Shown: piece after piece, positions 10,650 to 21,057 of the stretch | How the letters are laid out: every line of letters begins with the position of its first letter | Numbering within the stretch: position 1 is the first letter of the stretch | Assembly (NCBI RefSeq): GCF_003573695.1 | Contig: NC_039359.1 | Location: 74,166,783 to 74,230,782, forward strand | Origin: Papaver somniferum | Lineage: Eukaryota; Streptophyta; Magnoliopsida; Ranunculales; Papaveraceae | DNA: 64,000 nt | Reading direction: 5' to 3' | Notes under the pieces: model-generated | Told to the model about the DNA's origin: nothing | Databases searched by the model: none | The model's input: only the letters and a program-made list of their open reading frames with translations | Translations under genes and position numbers: made by a program

Positions 10650-13600
10650 AAAGAGCAGCCAGGATGCATTCTGGGGAAAGTTAAATCCATGGTTGTGGTT
10701 TGCTCTAATCAAAATTAATCATTATGAGTGCTTTATTAATTAGTGTCTCATTATTCTCTCACAAAAATAATTTATTAAATTTCATCATTGAACATCTTCT
10801 TAATGAATCTAATAAATATGTATTTTTACATTACCAAATAATTTTTAAGAGAATTATTTTATCAATAGAAGTTAGTGGTTAATAGTGGAAGAAGTAGTGG
10901 CTGGTAGAAGTGGTGGTGGTGGAGGCAATAATATCAGTGGTGGTGGAAAAAATAATGCCAATGGATGGTTTTATGATGGTGATGTTGGTGAATAGTCGTG
11001 GACAATATTAGTTTTGTATATTTACAACACAAGCAACATTATATCGTGAAAGATGTAGTTGTTTATCACGATTGACAAAAACAAATGTTATATATTTAGG
11101 ATGATACCATACCATTTAAAAAAAATGATCATAACCGCCGGATCACCTAAACGGCACCCTTGCTACCTTTAGCACCCAGTTGTATAAATCATGGTTCTAA
11201 CCGTTAAAATAAAATTAATTGCAATACAACAGAGTATATAACAATAAAAAATATAATGGAATAAAGTAATTAACGATCTAAGTTTGTTCAACCGTAATTT
11301 TACTCATGATGTTTGTGATTTAATAATTAGAAATACGACAAACGGCCAACGGGAGGTAGGCGGCGATTGTGGTGGAGAAATAAATGATATTATATATGGT
11401 ATTGTAATGGTGGCGACGGTTGGTGAGTAGCAATAGGCTATGTTAATTTTGTATCGCTAAAAAATAGGTATCATTATAGATTAGAAGTTAGTTGATCGTC
11501 TCATTAATAAAATAAAATAAACTCGGTTAATGAAAGATCAAAGAAAAACAAAAAAAACCCACAAAATGTCACGTTATATAATTACTACAAAAAAACGGGC
11601 ACAAGTCAAAATCAATATAAAACAATTTACTTATTATCGAGATGTGTCGTTATGGTAAGAGTTGTACCCTTGCTAGGTATACTTTTCTGCCTATTTCTTT
11701 ATACTGTATTGTAAAATGAAGCTTTGCTAAGTGAGAAAAGATAAAGGACGGTTCTGATTTTTCCTCCCAATTGGTAAATTCATGGTTTCGTTTGATCCCA
11801 TGAATACACACTTTAATTGAGAAAAATTCATTACATATTCTCTTATTCCCATCTCTAAGTCTAAATCAAAATGGAAAAATTTGATCAACTAAAAATTACA
11901 AACCTACCTTCCCATAAAAATGAACAATTGATTCTCTCTCACACATTTCGGTATGATGAGTGGGTTTGAAAACTCTAATTCCTTACTTTGGAGCAAACGA
12001 AAATCAGAAATGAAGTTGGGAAGGAGATAGATTGCAGAAAGGAAAATCCAAGAGTATAGTTCCGCTCAATCTTCTTTCAATTTTCTCTCAATCTTCGTCC
12101 ACCAAAACGTACATCTGTGACCAGTCAAACTACTCTGAGCTAACAACATTTGAGAAAATATTTTCTTTTTTACATTGTTTCATGTATGAATGTTTGGGGT
12201 TTCTATCATTTTCTTGAATATAATTTGTTGTATATTTAGCTGAAGCATACATTTTCAAATATAGCCTTATTGATTACAATAACCTCATGGTTAAATTTAA
12301 GGGTGCATGTATTTTGCGACTAAAATTTGGCTATCACAAGTCGTCGGGGTTTCAATATATTCACAACTTTTTGGTTTAGAAAGGTGATTTTTTCAAGAAT
12401 CAATTTTTCGTTTCTATTTGTTTAGATATTAGTGGAAATAGAATTTTGATTTCATCTTAATAGATAAGCTTACACAGAAACTTATAAGATTATTCAGATT
12501 ACACGTTATAATTTGACAATAAATTGGTATCTGCAAAATGATCTTACATGTATAAAAAAGCCCTGTTCTTCGGGCTTCTGTTTCAAAGTCCAGAATAATT
12601 TGACTAGAAGCTATTTTCAGTAAATAATCTAACATGATTATACGTAATTTATATAACATCCGTGCCATTATGGATTCAATCTTGGAAAAGAAAAATCTAC
12701 GGTTGTAAAATAACCAGTTTAATTAACTTTCAATAATAAACGTTCTATTGATATTTTATAATAAATATTTTTTTAATTAATCAAATAAATATATTTCCAT
12801 TAATACAATACATAATAAATTTATTTTATATTAAATCAGTAGGCGTTAATGGGAGTTGTGATGGTGGGCAAGGCTGGTGGATCGGCGCCGGGGATAATGG
12901 TGGTGGGTGTTGGTGAGAATGGTGGAGTGACGACGTTAATGGTAGTGGTGGTAATGGGATGAAAAAGGTGTCCTAAGGTTATTTAGTTGCCCTTATTAAA
13001 AAAAATTATTTGATATTAGTTTTCAGGAAAAATCCATTGGGAGAGTATCTTTTCAATTTAATAAAAAAATAGTTACACATCAGACAAGAGCAACAAGCTG
13101 CGCCGCGAGCTCTTATTAGTTTTTAAATTTGCTTTTTTTATTTTTATTTTTTTAAATTAAAATAAATATTAAAGGCAAAAATTTTCTGGGGAGAAAATAA
13201 ATCAATAGCTATGGTTTTTAGATTTGTCGGGTCGGGCAGGTAAGAAGATGAAACCTATAAAAAAAGTTTACAAGGCTACATGTGAATCCATTTTAATTGA
13301 TTTATTAGTTTATCATATCTCTCTCTATTCTCATTTTTTGTCATGATCTATGTTTTTTTCCATTTCTCCTCGACTTCATATGATTATGCATGCTTGAGAA
13401 ATAGTTCATGGTAATAGGTAAAGAGAGAATATAAGTAGATAAAAAATGAAATGGATCAAGAATTACAGATTATTAAACTTTAGGAAAACACAAATCTATG
13501 TAAATTTAGAATAATTTATATCACTAAAGGGAGAAAAATAACAGAAATGATATTCACAGCTCCACTTAGAGCTCTATTCACAGCTCAAACGCTAGGTGTT

Positions 13601-14145
13601 GCAAGAGTATTGGTTCATGACTTTCATCCAGGACCCACCGCTGGATAAAAAGGTTCACCATTTTAGAGATGTGGGGTTTAGATGTCCTGAGCTGTGAGTA
13701 GTGTGGTGTTTTTGTGCTGTGAATAGCACCACCGGAAAAATAATCCTTGAAACCAACAGATTTTGCAAGATCAATCTGATTGATTTTGAAGTAATTTTGT
13801 GCTTCAGATTTGTTATAAATTTGGTGAACGACCTTTGATGATTTATTTCTTTTCTAATAAGGGACACTACTTTGTTTTGAAGAAGTTAATGAAATAGTGT
13901 TATATTACCCATAGACCCATAAGATTTTGAAGAATTGGTTAACGTTTAACTATATTTGTCCTAAAGGATTGTATGACTTACATATATAGTATTAAAATAT
14001 TTGAGGCTAATACATGTTTATTAAATAACACCTCAAAAACATTTATACTTGGATCAACTTGATTGATTTTTAGCAAACAGTTATGTTATGTATGAACCGA
14101 TGGATATATTTGAAATACCATTTCCCATGCCGCCCTAGTATCACA
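10650..14145. other. Unidentified DNA inserted within the LINE; GGT-rich patches and a MITE candidate
   Basis: AT-rich non-coding sequence. Three patches rich in GGT/GGTGG (about 10860-11010, 11350-11440, 12840-12960) share a layout: a purine-rich GGTGGTGG run followed by a GTTGGTGA-like word. They may be diverged copies of one unit. No transposase or gene is visible. The only other structure is the foldback candidate at 13549-13730. Confidence 0.45.
13549..13730. mobile_element. Foldback/MITE candidate (about 180 bp)
   Basis: The left arm (13549-13588, containing tattcacagc and ttcacagctca) is the approximate reverse complement of the right arm (13688-13730, containing tgagctgtgagt and gctgtgaata). 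Arms of about 40 bp are imperfect in the middle. There is no coding capacity and no certain target-site duplication, so the class is unassigned. Confidence 0.45.
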
Positions 14146-14149
14146 AACA

Positions 14150-14600
14150 AAGAAAGGAAGTGTTGGACTAATTCTGAGAAATTTTGCAGGCACATGTCTT
14201 GGAGCAAAAGGTGTATGCTGTAGTGAGGAGGTGGAAGAAGAAAATGGGGCTGAGTACTTTGAATGCAAGGCAATGGAAGTAGCTGTGGACTGAATGAAAT
14301 AATTGGGAATTACAAACGCAGTATTTGAAATGGACTGTGAAAATGTAATGAAATCGATCTCTGAAGATGAACTACAGGTTCATTGGTACAATCAAAATTT
14401 AATTCAAGTAATCAAAAATAAATTTAGCAATAGTAAACTTTGGTTCTGTAAGTCTGTCAGCAGACTAGGTAATAATGTAGCTCATGAGCTAGCCCAAAAA
14501 GCTGGACAACATGCAGCAAATTTTCTATATTTAGACAATTGTCCAGATGATATTCTCACTCTGGCAAAAAATGATCTCTGTAATTTGAATTTCCATTAAT
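14150..14600 (+). pseudogene. LINE RNase H domain (RVT_3 type)
   Basis: The plus-strand frames give GSVGLILRNFAGTCLGAKG, a glutamate-containing helix (AEYFECKAMEVA), then ITNAVFEMDCENVMKSI and SVSRLGNNVAHELAQKAG, the order of motifs in the RNase H-like RVT_3 domain at the C-terminus of plant LINE polyproteins. A stop lies near 14290, and the 14303-14599 part is open for 98 codons. The start of the same domain sits at 10581, about 3.5 kb upstream, showing the interruption. Translation ends just before the A-tail, as expected for a LINE 3' end. Confidence 0.75.
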
Positions 14601-14648
14601 GAATTACCTTTTTTAGTATAAAAAAAAAACGTTCTGCATCAGAAGAAA

Positions 14649-15640
14649 AATCGTCATTTTTAATGTCCACATCACTACCTCTTTCGATGGTAGAAACAGA
14701 ACATGCTACCAGAGATCCTGCAGAAGTTGCAAGCATGTACTTAAAAGGTCATATTTACCACATTATGGTAAAAATAGAGAATTTTATGAAACAACACTCA
14801 TAGATACATGATCTATACTTATAACACATAATACAAGAGATGGTAATGGTAATGGTCCTCCTGCTTTCTCCAAGATTGTTATTCTTATGGTATTCATACC
14901 GAGATTGGGGAATGAACCCTCATGGGTTGAGAAAATTCAATGATCACCCCCATATCAAACCTCGATCATATAATTATACTGATTATATAAAGCATTGACG
15001 CATACATTTTGCTGACAAAATCAGAGATTCTCTCATTCCTGGTATATTGGTTTTAAACTACATATAATCAAAGAGTTACCAAATTGGTTTAGAACATGAC
15101 TGAGTATCTGGGGACCGTGCCCGGAGATTTTACCCGCATATATTGTAGATATGTCAAATAAGTTTATCAATGCTAATAGCCAATCATATGATATAAGACG
15201 ATTAATGTTGTGGTTCTTTATACTGTATGAAATCCCATGGATTCTAAGATGGAATTATTCAATTCCACAAGATAATGATCCTGAATGGGATTATATCCCT
15301 TACTTATAAAACACAATCATACATCAAATGGTGGGATAGATATAATGCTGCACATCTACAACCATCTATATTTAACATGCAGTTTGTTGCAGCCCAGCTT
15401 ATGGTATCTGCATCGACCTCCTCAATACCGATGGAATTCTCAACCCACATACTCGCGTTGAAGCATAGGCATGAGGGCTTGTCAAAAGAGGGATTTAAGA
15501 AACCGATTTTGGAGGCACTTGATAACGAAGACTTGGGTTCCCAACCGTCCTCTTCAAAAACTTTGGAGGAAGAAGAAATAAAATCGGAAAGTACAAAGGA
15601 CTTAAGTACAAATGGCGATGGTTTCTTTGGACTCATTTAG
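14649..15640 (+). pseudogene. Pararetroviral coding relic downstream of the LINE insertion
   Basis: The reading continues the basic tail from before the LINE and then shows frame-broken segments: a Tyr-rich entry (NYTDYIKH), PNWF and a W-rich stretch near 15080-15310, and an open 121-codon end (15275-15640) with an acidic Ser/Glu-rich tail. It lies between the reverse-transcriptase relic and the promoter at 15951, where a pararetrovirus has its last ORF. I place it by position and general layout; the family match is weaker than for the reverse transcriptase. Confidence 0.5.
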
Positions 15641-15950
15641 GGTGTGAGTGGAAATTAAGAAAAATTCTAATTAGATAATTTAAGGAAATATCACGGTATA
15701 ATTGCAAAATTATTGGGCAACAATTTATCAATAGGAAGCATGGTCGACTCCACTATTCATCAAGAACACGTATTTGCTTCAAAAAAATAAAAGTGAAAAA
15801 ATAACTATTTCCCAAAAAAAAGTGAAAAAGTAAATCTTATCTAGATTTCCACTTTGAATTATGTCTTCAACTTGTCTACCAATTATAGGTTATTTTAATT
15901 ATAGATAGGATTTCAAAATCTTCTCTCTTTTGTTTTTTCCAAAATTTCCC

Positions 15951-16133
15951 TATATAAATATCCATTAAGTGAAAGGGGAGGGGCAAGTTTTTAATTTTCA
16001 AGAGTGATTGTCTAGGAGTTTGAGAGTGAAAGCTTGTGAGTATTTCCTTCTTTGAGAGTGATAGTTTGTGAGTGTTCTCATGTTCTGAGTGTGAGTTTGA
16101 AGTTTGTTGGTGTGCTATGTATTAAGGAATAAA
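15951..16133 (+). promoter_or_regulatory. Pararetroviral promoter and poly(A) signal region
   Basis: TATATAAATA at 15951-15960 follows an AT/CT-rich intergenic region that starts after the last viral ORF, and AATAAA follows at 16128-16133. A TATA box about 170 bases upstream of a poly(A) signal is the layout of plant pararetroviruses, whose terminally redundant RNA reads the signal twice. A tatcagag word at about 16346-16353 resembles part of the initiator-tRNA-Met primer site (TGGTATCAGAG) and is a possible genome origin. Function today is unknown. Confidence 0.55.
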
Positions 16134-16449
16134 AGACTACTTTATAAGTATCTCTACTCGTTATTTATGTTTTAAGTTTCTTTTAATTATGAAGATTCCT
16201 TTTAAGTTTCTATTTAATAATTTTATAATCCTCTTTCTTTCTCTCTATATATATATATTTATATATGTATGTATATTTTTGTTAATTTGTAAAACAACAC
16301 ATTAACATATTTATATCACTCAAGAGACTTTCATTTCTATTATATCAGAGAGTTCATGTAATTATGATTCTTAGAATCGGTAATCTAGGTTTGATGCATT
16401 AATTAAGATGTAATCCTATTATCTAAGCATGTGATTAGGTTGGGGCGTC
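16134..16449. other. Likely viral leader remnant, AT-rich
   Basis: Non-coding, with TA microsatellite-like runs. It includes the possible primer-binding site near 16346 and otherwise shows nothing recognisable. Confidence 0.4.
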
Positions 16450-16860
16450 ACACAGAATCTCTTTTATGATATCGAAGTTGTGAGGGAAATCAACATTCGC
16501 TCTAGTCATCTCGAAACAAGTAACACAGAATACCTCAAAGTGATGAGATGGTGAACGTTGAGGATGAGCACGACAACGTCCTTCAAGGTTGAAGGAGAAA
16601 CATTAACCAACTATTCACTAAACCCAATCTGTATTGCATACCATTTTCATATACTTAACATTGTTCGGGATAGCAAAGCGAAAACCAACTCGAATCCCCT
16701 CCAAGGTGTGATAGAACTCTGAAAACCCATGAACAGGAGCCCCAGATATAGCAGCAATGGTATGACCATCGTCACACCGCAAGATTTTCCCATACCCATC
16801 ATATCCTCCATTATTCACTAACATGTCAATAACTGCTTGTTTTGATCCTTCGAACAAAAA
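16450..16860 (-). pseudogene. RNase H-like (RVT_3) fragment, LINE-type
   Basis: On the minus strand a 79-codon open stretch (16857-16618) reads NNGGYDGYGKILRCDDG, then GFSEFYHTLEGIRVGFRFA and VKYMKMVCNTDWV, matching the RVT_3 core (G.GkilRdd.G, E-containing helix, v.D.dwV). Frame-broken continuation to about 16450 is consistent with the same domain. It is smaller than a LINE ORF and has no polymerase domain, so it is a fragment. It is opposite in strand to the LINE at 14.2 kb and therefore a separate insertion. Confidence 0.6.
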
Positions 16861-16914
16861 AATGAAAAATAAATTACATAGTTGGAAGGATTATGCTTGT
16901 TTAAAATACCTAGG

Positions 16915-19545
16915 TATCTCTTCCCTTTAAAAAAAGAAAAAAAAAAGAAAAGAAGGAAAACACATTAGCATACGTTACACCAACTAAAACACCTCCCAGT
17001 TCAATAGATTATGCTTGTTTGAAACTAGAAATAATGTTGAAATTAGATCTTGTTCTTTTAATCATCAATAAGATTAGATTCAATCGGCAATAAAACTCAC
17101 AACTAAGTTGGATTAAATTTGATTAACTAAACTTCATAACTTGTTTTAGCCTACATGATGATTTGAACAGAATGTTGATAGATCAACTTCGCCAATATTT
17201 GCTTGAAGTTGTTCGTTATCTTTAACCAAGGTTTTACTTTAGCTTCCAATGAACAATTAAAATGAGTTTGGATATTAGTTAAATTTTTTTATAATCCGAA
17301 TTATTATTACCGTTAACAATGTGTGTGTATACATACATACGTTATGAGTATGGCATATAAACTTTTGTATGTATAATATATATTTTATTTTATAATAGAA
17401 TTTTGGAAATGCGTTTTTGATACATGCTTTCAAACATGTATTTTATAAGACATATATACATATGCTTACAAATAAAAGTATAAAAGTTTCGCTCCAATAA
17501 ATATTTCGACCGAGATAAATAAAGAGAAACAATACCTCTCGGTAATATAAGGAAGGTTAATGTAAAATTTATTAAATAATACTCCCTTCGTCCTATTTTA
17601 GATGAAGGTTTAAGTTTTTTTTCTTCTAGTTTTATAATACTCGAAGGTTTTCATATATTCCCACAAAACTACCGACTACGCCCTTGAATTTTGTCTTGGA
17701 ATTAAGAGTTTTTTCTTTTCTTTTAAATGTTTTAACAACAGTTAAAGTGTGTAGACTTGTATTGGCGTAGTGTTACGATCACGACGCCCCCGAGCTTTGT
17801 TGTGAATGCAAAAGAAAGAGAAGACTGTCGGGACACCAACACCGATTATAAAGAGTTTAGTTATTTATTAAGGAATAAGCATACGAGTCTATTTATTGGT
17901 TATTTGTGTAGGACTCAAGTTATTGGTTATTTTCCTCCTAGTATATGTTTCCTTATTGGATATTTGTAAGTTATGTCCTCTATGTATATTCATAGTTTGT
18001 TCTAGGGTTAATCGGGTGAGTTATTTGGGGCTTACTTAAGTTTGCTGGTGACTTAAGTTCTTTTCTTACTACCCTACCCAAATTATCCATATATTGCATA
18101 ACTTGTAATAATAATTAGATTTGTCCAAACAATGAAAAAAATAATCGTAGCATTAACAAAATAATTTCTTGACCTTTTATGCGACATTACAAACTGAAAA
18201 AAAATTGAGATTCATCGCGAACTAATGTCTACAGATCAAATATTTACATGGAAATTGAAGAGGTGCGAAGTGCGCTTGTATGTTAACATGGAAGGTTAAG
18301 GGATGAGAGAGTTGTAGCTTGGAAAAATTATCCCTGAATCCAAGGAGAACCAAAATTTCGGAGGAGTGAGGATGATTATAAGTATCCAACACAAAAACTT
18401 GGTTCGACTTATGGAGAGAATATAACATAAATTATTCATGTGAGAAGAATTTCAGTCAGTTTGTTTTTGGGTTTCTGATAATTTGATGGTGACATCATCT
18501 GAATTCATACAAAGGGACAATATATGACATCAACTGACATCATATGAATATTTCTCTCTCAAGATAGTTTCCGATAATGCTTAATTTACTTTATTCATCG
18601 CACAAGATTATTGTGTTCCCATACACTTTTATCTCTTTTCAATAGTCCGTTAAAAGCAATAACACGTATCCATGGTAATCTAGATGATGATGATCCGTGA
18701 ACTTATAATGTAAAGTGATTTTGAAACATTGGTGCATTTTCTTTTGTGCTCAGTTCTGTACTTTTTATGATTGTTGACGCTTATGTTTAATGGGAAGATA
18801 AAAATTCTTAGGTACTAGGTATTTCCTTCACGGTAGGCCGAAGTGCATGAGTATGTGATCATTCGGTTCTATTCTAATGTTTGTTGCTGCTTATTATGTC
18901 TCCTTTATCCAAAATGTGAAGATGTGTGGGGTAACTTACATATATCAAGTCAGTGAAAGTTAATTTGTTTAAATGTCACAATATATAAAAACAGAATTAG
19001 TATATGCGCGCATCTGAATGTTCTATAGTCATATGTCGTGTATGGTCCATTATATTATGAACATGCCTAAGGCCAAGCATTATGGTAAGCGATTTCTCTT
19101 CGATATAGCTTAATTGTTTCGAAATTCAACTACCATGGTATTCCATATCGCTTTTGAGTAGCGATATCCCTTAGATACATTTAAAAGTTGATCACATCTG
19201 ATCCACTTTATAACTAAGGGAAATCACACGGATACTCAGTTTCCGTGGGATTTTCAACTTTACGGAAACTGAGTATCCTTACAATATTCAACGGATACTC
19301 AGTATCCGTTTTGCACTATTTGCACGGGAACTACGTTTCCATGTTATTTAGCTAAGGTATGTCTTCTTCCCATAGTGAGATGAGTTTTGGACGCATTTCG
19401 CTACGCTTCAAATAAGGGATATCTAAGGAATATCCATTACCATAGTGCTTGGCCTAAAGGGATGGTGATACTTTGTCTCATATTTAGTTCTTTGTTATTG
19501 TTTGGACTTGATTGGTATAGTCATTTGTCATGTATGGTCCATTAT
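16915..19545. repeat. Left copy of a ~2.63-kb direct repeat flanking the CACTA element
   Basis: From tatctcttccc (16915) to ccattat (19545) the sequence matches 28140-30777 collinearly, at roughly 95% identity by eye with scattered substitutions and small indels. It is non-coding and includes a Stowaway-like start (tactcccttcgtcc at 17580) and a Tourist-type MITE at 19071. It does not begin with TG or end with CA, and the outer flanks show no target duplication, so it is not an LTR. Confidence 0.9.
19071..19454. mobile_element. Tourist-like (PIF/Harbinger) MITE, 384 bp
   Basis: Terminal inverted repeats start GGCCAAGCA and extend through a TATGGTAA-like stretch. The 3-bp target-site duplication TAA lies at 19068-19070 and 19455-19457. 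Inside are a palindromic cggatactcag / ctgagtatcc hairpin and no ORF. Ends and TSD fit PIF/Harbinger MITEs. Confidence 0.85.
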
Positions 19546-20169
19546 CACTACACCATTTTTTAGGGATTAGCAACGGAGCCTGGCCGTTGATGAATGGGGT
19601 CGCAACGACAGATCGACGTTGCAAAACACGGTGTTGCATTTTTTTCGCAACGGCGGAAGCTCCATTGCGACTCTTGGTCAACAACAGAGATTCGCAACGT
19701 ACTGTGCCTTTGCGACGCTGTTTATTCGCAACCAAGGTATGTCGTTGCTAAGCTGTTTCTAATTACAGGAATACCCCTACCCGGAACTAAAATGCTATTG
19801 GTTCCGATTCTAATTTACTGGTTCTGGTTCTAATTTACTGGTTCTAATTTAGCAACAGATTGAAGACGTTGCTAATATTTTGCAACATAAAAAAAAGGTC
19901 AAGTCACGATTGACCTGGTCAAAATTTTCCCCCACATTCCCCCCCTTTTAGTTCCCCATATTCATCATTTCCACATATATACATTCATTCATTCATTCAA
20001 CATACAAAACTATATCATGTTATGAAAAATGGATTCTTCAATTGATTTTAACAAAAAGTATGAGTATTTGATACAAATGTATTCTAAGTATCACAAAAAA
20101 CTAGTGTACACATTAGAAACATACTTGGTTCCTAAGTTCAGTTCATGTAAAGTTACGAAATTCCTAAGT

Positions 20170-21057
20170 TCTTCTATCTTAAATCACTATAAGGAGCTAC
20201 ACTTACAAATCTTGCATCTGCTAAGGGACCTAATGGCTGCTGCTTTGTTCTCCAACCTTAATTTTTGATCTCATAATACAACATCATTCAATCAACCTAC
20301 GAATAAAGCATCACAAATTCTTCCAATCAGATAACCAGTATGCTTATAAAAAGATTGAATCAAAAACTAATAAAGAAATAATATGTCGTGCAAGTACAAG
20401 CAGGCAAAATCTGTGAAAATGATGAATATGGGGAACTGGATAAGTTTGTATTGTCTCTAATCCTCCTTCCAATGACCTAAGTTAAAACAATGATATATCA
20501 AAAGCTTGCGCATATAATTGGTGTTCTGTAAAAACATTGAATCTGCACCAGAATTTGGGGATCATCTTGTATCCAGCTGAAGTCAGCCAAATCCTAAATT
20601 AAGCTAGATTCTGTGATATCGTTTTAGGTCTGCACTAGCGTCTTGTAAGCATAATAAACAAAACTATCCCTAAAATTGTTCTTGTTTTATTTAGTACAAA
20701 ACATTCACCAAAATCTTGAGTCTTGACTATACTAAAAATGAAACTAAGAACTAGTGAACTACTAAATAATTTAAGATATATGACATACCATCAATCATCT
20801 TGGTCTCGATGTTGGAAACATCTTTATCATCATTGACACGATCATAACCATAGTGAAGCTTCCATGAATGAGTCTGCTCAACCGTAGAGAGTTCACAATC
20901 CACTGAAAAAATCCAAGTAAATCACTACAAGGAGATACTACATATAAACTTACAAATCTTGCAACTGCTAAGGGATCTAATGGCTGCGGCTTTTTTCTCC
21001 AACCTTTCTTATCTCACAAGAGAGCATCATTCAATAAACCCGCGAAGAAAGCATCAC
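20170..21057. repeat. Internal ~150-200-bp duplication inside the CACTA element
   Basis: Sequence around 20170-20350 (aatcttgcatctgctaaggg ... aaagcatcac) recurs at 20920-21057 and continues after the nested insert at 23884 (aaattcttccaatcagat). The first copy supplies the empty-site sequence that defines the nested insertion precisely. Confidence 0.75.

Larger units (their letters stand above)
10562..14648 (+). mobile_element. 5'-truncated LINE inserted in the pararetroviral relic, itself interrupted
   Basis: The viral relic is split by an insert flanked by a 17-bp target-site duplication, ttctgcatcacaagaaa at 10562-10578 and ttctgcatcagaagaaa at 14632-14648 (one mismatch). The insert ends in an A-tail (about 14620-14629), the hallmark of target-primed LINE insertion. 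It begins inside an RNase H domain (KINIDGS at about 10581-10605); the rest of that domain appears at 14150-14600. About 3.5 kb of unrelated DNA (about 10650-14145) therefore sits inside the LINE, making a nested insertion whose ends I could not define. Confidence 0.75.

Noticed and set aside
17580..17680. Complete Stowaway MITE in the A repeat (and at 28806)
   Set aside because: Only one end-like sequence (tactcccttcgtcc) seen; no matching inverted end at a sensible distance.
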